12,534 nucleotides of DNA from CAMFKD01 sp964436955 (lineage in GTDB: Bacteria; Chlamydiota; Chlamydiia; Chlamydiales; JAJFMA01). The translations under genes and the position numbers were made by a program. The stretch lies in contig CAYTFC010000084.1 of the NCBI GenBank assembly GCA_964436955.1, forward strand, positions 1 to 12,534. Reading direction: 5' to 3'. This document shows positions 6,729-12,534 of this stretch, in pieces (within the stretch, counting starts at the first letter, position 1; each line of letters begins with the position of its first letter). The notes under the pieces were generated by a model. It ran no database searches and was not told the DNA's origin. It was given only the letters and a program-made list of their open reading frames with translations.

Positions 6729-7588
6729 ACCGCCGTTCCAATACTAATAGTCATTAACACAAACCCCGACATCACATTACCTTGAAAAAGAAACATGTTG
6801 CACGAATGGCTATCGTTTACATCTAGGCCTCGATGAAGATAGGCCAGTAAGGTGCCTACCAGAACAATACCACTATAGAAAATCCAGGGTAAACTAAGCA
6901 ACACTCCGAAATCCAGCATAAGCAACAGAAATAGCACATGTAGTGCACGCACCAGCCAAAGAGCGCCATCTTCACCCAAAGCTGTACCAAAACTATGAAG
7001 TCCGTACGAACGATCGAATGCGACGTCCTGTAAGCTGTAAACGATATCGTTAGCGGTAATCAAGCATAAAATAGCAAGACCTAGATAAAGGGCGGGTATT
7101 CCAATACTCCCCGTGATTGCTGCCCAAGTGAAAATGGGAATAAAAAAGTGATTGAGTGCCATCACCATGTGATACATGGGCGTAACTCTCTTCAAATAGG
7201 AATATCCCCAGAGCAAACAGACCAAAATCGGTGCCAGCATCAAACAAGTAAGGTTAATCATCGCACAAGCAAGCACAAACAGCCCTACGCTAGCCCAAGC
7301 GACCATCCGAACCTGATGACGAGAGATCTCTCCCATAGGCAATGCACGACTTTTTGTGCGTGGATTTGCGGCATCATAGGTGTGGTCAATAAGCCGGTTG
7401 AAAGACATGCCTGCTATACGAGCAGAAGCAAAGGCAATACACATAAGAAGTATCTTCCAAAACAAAGAATACCCTCGAGGCTGCAGAATTGGATCGCATA
7501 ACACCAAAGAAATGCTTGTCGCCAACCACGGCAAACCAAAAAGAGTATTGGGAAGTACAACTAGATCCTGAAATGAAGTCCAACGCAT
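6713..7588 (-). CDS. ubiA: UbiA-family polyprenyl (hydroxybenzoate-type) transferase
   Basis: This integral membrane prenyltransferase attaches a polyprenyl chain to an aromatic precursor of a respiratory quinone. In futalosine-pathway bacteria the UbiA-like member is called MqnP. The first Asp-rich motif is N64-R65..D68...D72..N75.R77 (NRLIDHTYDAANPRT). The second is around 181-192 (D181, QDVAFD with D188 and D192) followed by YGLHSFG. About eight or nine hydrophobic helices fill the rest. I chose ATG 7588 (291 residues) because GGAGG at 7598-7594 stands five bases before it; ATG 7621 would add 11 residues and lacks a Shine-Dalgarno. It overlaps ubiX, with which it forms a two-gene operon. 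The exact substrate cannot be read from the sequence; menaquinone is inferred from the chlamydial context. Confidence 0.93.
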   Translation of the reverse strand: MRWTSFQDLVVLPNTLFGLPWLATSISLVLCDPILQPRGYSLFWKILLMCIAFASARIAGMSFNRLIDHTYDAANPRTKSRALPMGEISRHQVRMVAWASVGLFVLACAMINLTCLMLAPILVCLLWGYSYLKRVTPMYHMVMALNHFFIPIFTWAAITGSIGIPALYLGLAILCLITANDIVYSLQDVAFDRSYGLHSFGTALGEDGALWLVRALHVLFLLLMLDFGVLLSLPWIFYSGIVLVGTLLAYLHRGLDVNDSHSCNMFLFQGNVMSGFVLMTISIGTAVWQRL

Positions 7589-7671
7589 GGCCCCCTCCAT
7601 TGTGATGTTCAACCATAACATAAAATCTATGTAGAAAGAAGGATGAAAAGGCTATAACGACGAAAAAGGGC

Positions 7672-8373
7672 ATGAAGGAAGCAAAAGATATGGTCAAAGT
7701 ACCCGGCGACGAAGGATCACAATCATTTGCTAAGGATGCTTGGAGAGTTTTTCGAATTATCTCGGAGTTTGTCGACGGCTTTGAAACAATGACCAATTTA
7801 GGGCCCTGTGTATCCATTTTTGGGTCTGCGCGCTTGCTACCAGATAGTCCCTATTATCAAATGTCTATCACTGTGGCGCAACATTTAGCCCAACGAGGCT
7901 TTGCTATCACAACAGGTGGCGGCCCAGGACTCATGGAAGCTGCGAATAGAGGCGCTCAATCAATGAATGGGCCATCTTGCGGATTGGCCATCGATCTCCC
8001 TTTTGAAATGGGGCCGAATGCCTTTATTGACTCTCGCTATCGGTTGCAGTTTCGCTACTTCTTTGTGCGTAAAGTTATGTTCATCCGTTACGCTCAAGGT
8101 CTTGTTTTCTTACCCGGTGGCTTTGGTACAATGGACGAACTATTTGAAGCGCTCACGCTGATTCAAACGAAGAAGATTCGCGCTTTTCCTATTTTTCTCA
8201 TGGGAACAAGCTATTGGTCAGGTCTTGTTGATTGGATTAGATACACTGTGGTTCAAATGGGCTGTGTGAGTGAGACAGATCTTGACCTATTCATTTGCAC
8301 CGATGACCCCAAGGAAGTCGCAGACCGTATTGAACGTCACTATCGCTTAGAACATACAGAACATAACTTTTAA
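7672..8373 (+). CDS. LOG-family (TIGR00730) nucleotide phosphoribohydrolase
   Basis: This is a Rossmann-fold protein of the LOG/YvdD family. Characterised members remove ribose 5-phosphate from nucleoside 5'-monophosphates, including cytokinin precursors. Family marks are FGSAR (50-54), TGGGPGLMEAANRGA (81-95), the Arg-Lys pair R133/K134 and the signature PGGFGTMDE (148-156) with catalytic Glu156. Length (233) is normal for the bacterial group. Start ATG 7672 has AAAGGG almost touching it; ATG 7690 (six residues shorter) has AAGGA ten bases upstream and is an equally good start. It is divergent from ubiA and followed by an isolated gap that contains a terminator. The physiological substrate here is unknown; nucleotide salvage or detoxification is a reasonable inference. 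Confidence 0.9.
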   Translation: MKEAKDMVKVPGDEGSQSFAKDAWRVFRIISEFVDGFETMTNLGPCVSIFGSARLLPDSPYYQMSITVAQHLAQRGFAITTGGGPGLMEAANRGAQSMNGPSCGLAIDLPFEMGPNAFIDSRYRLQFRYFFVRKVMFIRYAQGLVFLPGGFGTMDELFEALTLIQTKKIRAFPIFLMGTSYWSGLVDWIRYTVVQMGCVSETDLDLFICTDDPKEVADRIERHYRLEHTEHNF

Positions 8374-8392
8374 TTCAGCGAAATCATGCTAC

Positions 8393-8421
8393 TTGACATA
8401 AAATAACTATTTAAGTATCAT
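8393..8421 (+). promoter_or_regulatory. Near-consensus sigma-70 promoter in the LOG/accC convergent gap
   Basis: TTGACA (8393-8398, six of six), a 17-base spacer and TATCAT (8416-8421, five of six) form the best promoter in the window. It begins 19 bases after the LOG stop codon and points away from it. There is no open reading frame of note before the terminator at 8480-8518, so it seems to drive a non-coding transcript. Confidence 0.7.
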
Positions 8422-8425
8422 CTTT

Positions 8426-8518
8426 AGTACTTAATCAATAAATTTAAATAACTGATAAGTTTCCGTAGACAACCTCTTTCGGGTGTTAAGGTTCGCCTTA
8501 ATGCCCGATTTTATTTTT
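8426..8518 (+). ncRNA. Candidate small RNA of about 90 nt
   Basis: The call rests on layout alone: a near-consensus promoter, predicted start around 8426-8429, an AU-rich single-stranded leader of about 50 bases, then a 12-bp terminator hairpin with TTCG loop and a T-rich tail. I do not recognise it as a known family such as 6S, tmRNA, 4.5S or RNase P RNA. Any transcript passing the terminator would run antisense into the 3' end of accC. Confidence 0.5.
8480..8518 (+). terminator. Strong rho-independent terminator with UUCG tetraloop
   Basis: CGGGTGTTAAGG (8480-8491) pairs with CCTTAATGCCCG (8496-8507) over 12 bp, with two adjacent G-U pairs in the middle, around the very stable TTCG loop. 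ATTTTATTTTT follows. It would end both the candidate small RNA and read-through from the LOG gene. The opposite strand has no T run, so it does not serve accC. Confidence 0.92.
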
Positions 8519-8668
8519 GCTCGAAGGCAAATAGCGGCTCATATCGCGACAGCGATGCCGGATAGCTCCAGATAGCCCGCACAATTGAAAAATTAAGACT
8601 AACTTTTCACTTGAGAAGATCGACTATGTTCGAACGCGATGTAGGTTGCAAGTGGGTTGCAAGTCGGG
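8519..8668. other. Gap between terminator and accC 3' end, no gene seen
   Basis: These 150 bases hold no open frame of note and no terminator for accC that I can see. They contain two short direct repeats: GATAGC near 8560-8577, and GGTTGCAAGT twice in a row at about 8643-8664, next to the accC stop. Confidence 0.5.
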
Positions 8669-10027
8669 TTAAAGCTGGAAGGAAGCTCCTTCGCTGATGA
8701 GCTGATCCACATAGCCAAGATCGTACTGATGACTCAAAAAGTTAGGGTCCTCAAGCATGCTCAAATGGAAGTTAATTGTGGAGTGAACTCCCCCAATATG
8801 AAACTCGCGTAACGCGCGGCGTGCAGTGCGAATAGCCTCTTCACGGTCCTTGCCCTTTACAATCAGCTTGGCGATCATCGAATCGTAGTTAGGAGGGATA
8901 TTATAACCACTGTAACAAGCGCTATCCACCCGCACATGCGGCCCGCCAGGTGGGAGATAGTATTCCAGGCGTCCTGGTGAAGGAGCGAATTGCTGAGAGG
9001 GGTTCTCAGCATTGATACGAAACTGAATCACATGACCGTCAAACTCAATGTCCTTCTGTGAGACACTGATCTTTTTCCCCATAGCCACGCGAAGCTGCTC
9101 GCGGACAAGGTCAACACCAGTGAGCTCTTCAGTCACGGTGTGTTCCACTTGAATGCGCGTGTTAACTTCCATGAAATAGAAATTACGATCGGCATCTAGC
9201 AAGAACTCAACAGTCCCCGCTGAATAATAGCCTGCCGCACGTACGATGCGAATAGCGCATTGTCCAATCTGATCACGTAAGTGGGGAGGCAGGATAGGGC
9301 TGGGCGCTTCTTCAATTAATTTCTGACGGCGACGCTGAATAGTACAATCTCGTTCACCTAAATGCACGTAGTTGCCGTGCTTATCTCCTAGAATCTGCAC
9401 CTCGATATGTCGAGGATTCAGGATCATGCGCTCTAAATAGACATTAGGATTTCCAAAGCTAACTTCCGCTTCGGTACGTGCAGCCAAGAAAAGGCCCTTA
9501 AATTCATCGCTATTATAAGCAATACGAATGCCCTTACCACCCCCGCCAGCCACAGCTTTAATGAAGATTGGATAGCCAAGGGCTTCCGCTTCATCAAGAG
9601 CATCTTCCAAACTTTCGACAATGCCGTTCGATCCAGGTATTGTGGGACACTTAACGCTTTTGGCCGTTTCTTTGGCTCTAGATTTGTCCCCCAAATCAGC
9701 AATCGCTTTTGGCGAAGGTCCAATAAAGTTGATACCGCAGCTTTCGCAAATAGAGGCAAAATTATGGTTTTCAGCCAAAAAACCATAGCCAGGATGTATG
9801 GCATCAGCCCCCGTAATTTCACAAGCGGATAAAATGTTAGGTATTTTCAGGTAGGATTTGTGCGCAGGAGCCTCTCCAATACAGACTGCTTCATCGGCGT
9901 GCAATACATGCAACGCTTCAGTATCTGCTTGAGAATAAACAGCCACTGTCTGAAGACCTAAGTCATGACAAGCACGAATAATCCTAACGGCAATTTCGCC
10001 GCGATTAGCAATTAGAACTTTTTGCAT
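8669..10027 (-). CDS. accC: Biotin carboxylase subunit of acetyl-CoA carboxylase
   Basis: AccC uses ATP and bicarbonate to carboxylate the biotin of AccB, the first half-reaction of malonyl-CoA formation for fatty acid synthesis. The ATP-grasp fold is complete at 452 residues: N-terminal KVLIANRGEIAVRIIRA (3-19), HPGYGFLAEN (78-87), K157, the Gly-rich loop AGGGGKGIRI (160-169), GERDCTIQRRRQK (224-236), catalytic FMEVNTRIQVEH (285-296, with E287, N289 and R291) and FRINAENP (336-343, with R337). All key residues are present. ATG 10027 is the obvious start, but no Shine-Dalgarno is visible upstream, because a fold-back element ends five bases before the ATG. It is the last gene of the rpe-efp-accB-accC operon. 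Carboxyltransferase subunits are not in the window. Confidence 0.98.
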   Translation of the reverse strand: MQKVLIANRGEIAVRIIRACHDLGLQTVAVYSQADTEALHVLHADEAVCIGEAPAHKSYLKIPNILSACEITGADAIHPGYGFLAENHNFASICESCGINFIGPSPKAIADLGDKSRAKETAKSVKCPTIPGSNGIVESLEDALDEAEALGYPIFIKAVAGGGGKGIRIAYNSDEFKGLFLAARTEAEVSFGNPNVYLERMILNPRHIEVQILGDKHGNYVHLGERDCTIQRRRQKLIEEAPSPILPPHLRDQIGQCAIRIVRAAGYYSAGTVEFLLDADRNFYFMEVNTRIQVEHTVTEELTGVDLVREQLRVAMGKKISVSQKDIEFDGHVIQFRINAENPSQQFAPSPGRLEYYLPPGGPHVRVDSACYSGYNIPPNYDSMIAKLIVKGKDREEAIRTARRALREFHIGGVHSTINFHLSMLEDPNFLSHQYDLGYVDQLISEGASFQL

Positions 10028-10032
10028 AGTTA

Positions 10033-10196
10033 GAGGGTATCCACAAACTTCGAATGCCCATATTTGAAGTTATTTTCAGTCCAGGAAGCGATGCACTTAC
10101 CTGGGTTATATTTCTAAATATTTCCCCAGGTAAGTGCATCGCTTCCTGGGCGAAAAGAACTCAAATCTGGGTAATTCCAAGTTTATGGATACCCTC
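10033..10196. mobile_element. 164-bp fold-back (MITE-like) element between accB and accC
   Basis: The whole intergenic space is one large inverted repeat. The inner arms 10081-10105 and 10125-10149 are perfectly complementary over 25 bp around a 19-base AT-rich loop. The outer arms (10033-10080 and 10150-10196) match at roughly four of five positions with small gaps. The two ends are a perfect 10-bp inverted pair, GAGGGTATCC and GGATACCCTC. Both ends abut TTA (10030-10032 and 10197-10199), which looks like a target duplication; the right TTA is the accB stop codon on the minus strand. It encodes nothing. Mobility is inferred from structure; a large regulatory or RNase-III-processed hairpin in the mRNA is the alternative. 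Confidence 0.7.
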
Positions 10197-10715
10197 TTAG
10201 TCAGTGTTTATCCGAAATAGCTTTGTACCGAATTCGATAGGCTGACCGCTTTCAATCATGACCTCGGCCACTACCCCTTTTATCCCAGCCTTAACTTCAT
10301 TCATGACCTTCATCGCTTCGATAATGCAGACGATTGTATTGGCTTCCACACGATCACCAACTTTTACAAACCCTGGGTCATCTGGCGAAGGACTAGAATA
10401 AAACGTTCCCACCATAGGAGAGGTAATAAAATCATCAGCAAGTCCTACAACAACCGGTGGTTGTGACTTCGCATTCATCGCTATGAGTTCATTTTCGCTC
10501 GAAACGGTGCGCAAAAAAGCCTTTGCTCGGTGAAGCTCCATGTCACTGCGAAGAGGATTTTCATCGCTGGGGTCAAGCCCCAAATCCGTAAATTTCGCTG
10601 ACCCCTGTGTTTCACGCTCAAGCTCTAACTCAACACCATCACGCTTTAATACAAGCCGCTTGATGCCAGTGCGGCCCATCGCCGCCATAAGATCCTTGAT
10701 CTGCTTAGCCTCCAC
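10197..10715 (-). CDS. accB: Biotin carboxyl carrier protein of acetyl-CoA carboxylase
   Basis: AccB carries CO2 on biotin between AccC and the carboxyltransferase. The C-terminal biotinyl domain (about 95-172) is intact, with SPMVGTFYSSPSPDDPGFV (99-117) and the biotinylation site EAMKVMNE (133-140), where Lys136 is modified; the family-typical tail PIEFGTKLF follows. The N-terminal part (1-35) is the usual helix that binds AccC, and 36-94 is a polar linker, here free of long Pro/Ala runs. The 172-residue length is normal. The start is GTG 10715, supported by GGGAG at 10729-10725 nine bases upstream. It lies 36 bases after efp and is followed by the fold-back element before accC. Confidence 0.97.
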   Translation of the reverse strand: MEAKQIKDLMAAMGRTGIKRLVLKRDGVELELERETQGSAKFTDLGLDPSDENPLRSDMELHRAKAFLRTVSSENELIAMNAKSQPPVVVGLADDFITSPMVGTFYSSPSPDDPGFVKVGDRVEANTIVCIIEAMKVMNEVKAGIKGVVAEVMIESGQPIEFGTKLFRINTD

Positions 10716-10751
10716 TCTGACAGGCTCCCAATATCGTAAGTTTTGTTAAAA

Positions 10752-11303
10752 TTATACTCGCTGGATGTACTCATCGGTCTTGGTATCGACCTTAATGATG
10801 TCCCCCGCCTCAACAAAGGGAGGTACTTCAATACGTGCACCAGTTTCTAAAATAGCCATCTTAGCTACAGCGCCACCAGCACCCTCTCCTGCCTCTGTCT
10901 TGGTCACCATAAGCTCCAAGAATTGCGGTAGCTCAATAGAGAAGACCGTGTCTCCATATAGCGAGCCCTTTAGCTGAACGCATTCTTTGAGGTATTGCGC
11001 GTTGTCTCCAACAACTTCTGGTGGAACAAGAACTTGATCCAGATTACCTAAATCTAAGAATAGGTAGTTCTTACCTTCCAAATAGAGGAATTCTAGAGTT
11101 CTTTCCTCCAAGGCAACATCAGTAATACCTTGATTAAGCTTAAAGTTTCTCTCGGACACCTTGCCGGTGGCCATATCTTTAAGTTTTGTCTTAATGAACG
11201 GAGTTCCCTTAGGAACAGTCACGCGCACGCTTGTTTCTACGCGATACAGCTTTCCGCTGATGTTGAGAACCATGCCTGGGGAGATTTGATTCGTTGTCGT
11301 CAT
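10752..11303 (-). CDS. efp: Elongation factor P (chlamydial paralogue-I-like)
   Basis: EF-P binds the ribosome between P and E sites and rescues stalling at polyproline. The 183-residue chain has the KOW-like N-domain, the middle OB domain (EFLYLEGKNYLFLDLGN) and the C-domain closing with PPFVEAGDIIKV and DEYIQRV. ATG 11303 gives normal length and has AGAGG overlapping the rpe stop four bases upstream, so rpe and efp are coupled; an in-frame start further upstream would lie inside rpe. The tip loop reads TVPKGTPF with K32 where E. coli has PGKG and modified Lys34. Lys is kept at the tip but the preceding Pro-Gly is Val-Pro. From memory, Chlamydia has two EF-P genes, and this one with its DEYIQRV end resembles the copy next to accB. 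Confidence 0.96.
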   Translation of the reverse strand: MTTTNQISPGMVLNISGKLYRVETSVRVTVPKGTPFIKTKLKDMATGKVSERNFKLNQGITDVALEERTLEFLYLEGKNYLFLDLGNLDQVLVPPEVVGDNAQYLKECVQLKGSLYGDTVFSIELPQFLELMVTKTEAGEGAGGAVAKMAILETGARIEVPPFVEAGDIIKVDTKTDEYIQRV

Positions 11304-11310
11304 ATAGCCT

Positions 11311-12066
11311 CTAACGTTGTTTGCGCGTCGCGTTTCCCTCGATTGCAGCCTTTCGCAGGGTTTCCACCGCTTCTGCAAAGTCCTTAGCACTAAATAGGCT
11401 GGTTCCAGCCACAAAATTTGTCGCGCCAGCTTGGGCACATTCTCGAGCCGTTTCTGGATTAATACCGCCATCCACCTGTATTTCTAAAGGAGGCATCGCA
11501 GCAGCTTGCTCATCAGTCTCGCAAGTTATCCCACCGGCACGAATTTTAAGTCGATCGCAAACGTCTTTAACGAATGCTATCTTCTCCACAACTTCCGGCA
11601 TGAAGGCTTGTCCACCAAAGCCGGGATGAACGCTCATCAACAGTAGTAGATCGATTTGATCGAGAAATTTAAGAACCATCGTGGAAGATGTTTCGGGGCA
11701 AAAAGCTAAACCCGCTTTCATGTTGCAGCGGCGAATAAAGCTTAAAGTATCTTCCACATCTTCTGTAGCTTCGAAATGAAAGGTGACGCGGTCGGCTCCA
11801 GCCTCTGCCATACGTTCGACGTACGCAAAAGGATTATACACCATGATGTGTACATCCAAGAAGAGGTCTGTGGCCCGATTGATGGCTGCAACGACTTGGG
11901 ATCCAATAGTCAAATTGGGAACAAAATGACCATCCATGACGTCGATGTGAATGCTATCAGCGCCCGAATCAGCCACACGACGTGCCTCATCGGCCAAATA
12001 GCCAAAATCACCAGCTAAAATCGATGGCGAAATCTTGATGCGATGTTCATTCTTTTTTTTGACCAA
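11311..12066 (-). CDS. rpe: Ribulose-phosphate 3-epimerase
   Basis: Rpe interconverts ribulose 5-phosphate and xylulose 5-phosphate in the pentose phosphate pathway. The TIM-barrel marks are complete: SPSILAGDF (13-21), HIDVMDGHFVPN (40-51, metal ligands His40 and Asp42), DVHIM (71-75, His73), LMSVHPGFGGQAF (143-155), VDGG (198-201, Asp199) and AGTSLF (220-225) for phosphate binding. I chose TTG 12066 because GGGAG (12077-12073) lies six bases upstream and a promoter at 12121-12093 would start transcripts only about 20 bases before it; this gives 251 residues. ATG 12105 (TTG 12114 also in frame) would add an unmatched N-terminus and fall inside that promoter. A stretch around 176-193 is longer than in most Rpe proteins. 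It is the first gene of the operon, seven bases before efp. Confidence 0.95.
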   Translation of the reverse strand: MVKKKNEHRIKISPSILAGDFGYLADEARRVADSGADSIHIDVMDGHFVPNLTIGSQVVAAINRATDLFLDVHIMVYNPFAYVERMAEAGADRVTFHFEATEDVEDTLSFIRRCNMKAGLAFCPETSSTMVLKFLDQIDLLLLMSVHPGFGGQAFMPEVVEKIAFVKDVCDRLKIRAGGITCETDEQAAAMPPLEIQVDGGINPETARECAQAGATNFVAGTSLFSAKDFAEAVETLRKAAIEGNATRKQR

Positions 12067-12092
12067 AGGAAACTCCCAATTCTTAAGCGCTT

Positions 12093-12121
12093 TTGATACA
12101 GTCATCCGAGACAAAAGTCAA
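12093..12121 (-). promoter_or_regulatory. Promoter of the rpe-efp-accB-accC operon
   Basis: On the minus strand TTGACT (12121-12116, five of six), a 17-base spacer and TATCAA (12098-12093, four of six) predict initiation near 12086. That is ten bases before the GGGAG Shine-Dalgarno and 20 bases before the TTG start. The fit of promoter, Shine-Dalgarno and start supports the shorter Rpe reading. Confidence 0.6.
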
Positions 12122-12420
12122 GGCTTTTATGAGGTTCTGATCGCCGAAGCGGACAAGTCCATCCCTACAACAGCTGCCTTTTCCTTGTGGGTCTGCCTCG
12201 CCGAGGCAGCACCACGCGCGATTTAAATCAGGTGACTGACCATTAAATCAATTCCTTGAAGTTTCTGAAGTTTTATTGAAAGGGTTCAAGCGGTACGTTT
12301 TGATAAACAGAACATTGTCGAAGCCAGTGTTGCCTCGGCAACCTCCAAAGAAATGGAAATAAAGCTACGAGCATAGCACGAACCACTCTTGAAGAGCTTT
12401 GGGAAGACTACCGCGATCAC
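12122..12420. other. Gap upstream of rpe, no gene recognised
   Basis: I find no convincing coding frame on either strand and no RNA gene I can name. Two compact hairpins stand out: CTGCCTC-GCC-GAGGCAG (12193-12209) and GTTGC-CTCG-GCAAC (12329-12342 with an extra C-G closing pair). Neither is followed by a T run on either strand, so they are not intrinsic terminators. Confidence 0.55.
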
Positions 12421-12534
12421 AAAGGGACCTAAGGGACAGGGACCCAAGGGACCAAAAGGACCTAAGCGACGAGGAAAATGACTTAAGGGACAAACAATGC
12501 TCGGTTTTTCTGTCCCTTATGTCCCTTTCCTCGT
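12421..12534. repeat. GGGAC-type repeat cluster with inverted repeat at window edge
   Basis: From 12421 about six degenerate units of the type AAGGGACCT follow one another to 12470. Then ACGAGGAAAA at 12469 begins an arm (12469-12492) that pairs with 12511-12534 in reverse complement at 21 of 24 positions, around an 18-base loop containing TTTTT. The right arm's complement AAAGGGACATAAGGGACA matches 17 of 18 bases of the queG 3' end (6005-6022), so both sites belong to one repeat family. The element probably continues past the window. Confidence 0.75.

Noticed and set aside
7613..7634. ACATA/TATGT inverted repeat between ubiA and the LOG gene as an operator
   Set aside because: A 5-bp arm in AT-rich DNA is expected by chance, and no promoter could be placed around it.
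11304..11471. An upstream extension of the efp reading frame (56 extra residues)
   Set aside because: It lies wholly inside rpe in another frame; the ATG at 11303 has a ribosome site and gives the normal EF-P length.
12035..12226. A 63-codon plus-strand frame across the rpe start and into the gap
   Set aside because: Half of it is antisense to rpe and its promoter, there is no ribosome site, and I recognise no domain.

Overview
The window most likely comes from a chromosome of a member of the order Chlamydiales, probably an environmental (amoeba- or insect-associated) lineage. Three things point there. The gene order rpe-efp-accB-accC is, as I recall it, the Chlamydia order. The EF-P has an unusual loop and the C-terminus DEYIQRV, close to the chlamydial EF-P I paralogue as I remember it. 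A ubiA-ubiX pair is consistent with the futalosine-type menaquinone route described for the group. No phage or plasmid gene and no transposase is visible.

Left part (1-3804). Two minus-strand genes for exported proteins of unknown function lie side by side. The leftmost (1-1604, running off the window) has a signal peptide, a globular head of about 200 residues and then more than 300 residues of coiled coil that enters 47-residue tandem repeats. Its neighbour (1751-2362) is a stand-alone paralogue of that head. Divergent from them is a FadL/OMPP1-like outer-membrane beta-barrel.

Middle (3829-8518). A tRNA-Val(UAC)/tRNA-Asp(GUC) pair precedes a YitT-family membrane protein, which is translationally coupled (GTGA overlap) to queG, the epoxyqueuosine reductase acting on tRNA. 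queG converges with ubiX-ubiA on the minus strand. The 3' ends of queG and ubiX lie inside a GGGAC-type repeat that forms an inverted repeat. A LOG-family phosphoribohydrolase gene runs divergently from ubiA. Behind it, facing the 3' end of accC, is a near-consensus promoter followed 60 bases later by a strong intrinsic terminator: a candidate small RNA of about 90 nt.

Right part (8669-12534). Reading leftward from a good promoter at 12093-12121, the operon rpe, efp, accB, accC links a pentose-phosphate enzyme, a translation factor and two subunits of acetyl-CoA carboxylase. Between accB and accC sits a 164-bp fold-back element with a perfect 25-bp inner stem, perfect 10-bp ends and flanking TTA trinucleotides, one of which is the accB stop codon. 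It fills the whole intergenic space and leaves accC without a visible Shine-Dalgarno sequence. The last 420 bases have no recognisable gene and end in another cluster of the GGGAC repeat.

The items most worth following up are the fold-back element, the candidate small RNA, the dispersed GGGAC repeat that forms gene C-termini, and the head/coiled-coil paralogue pair.
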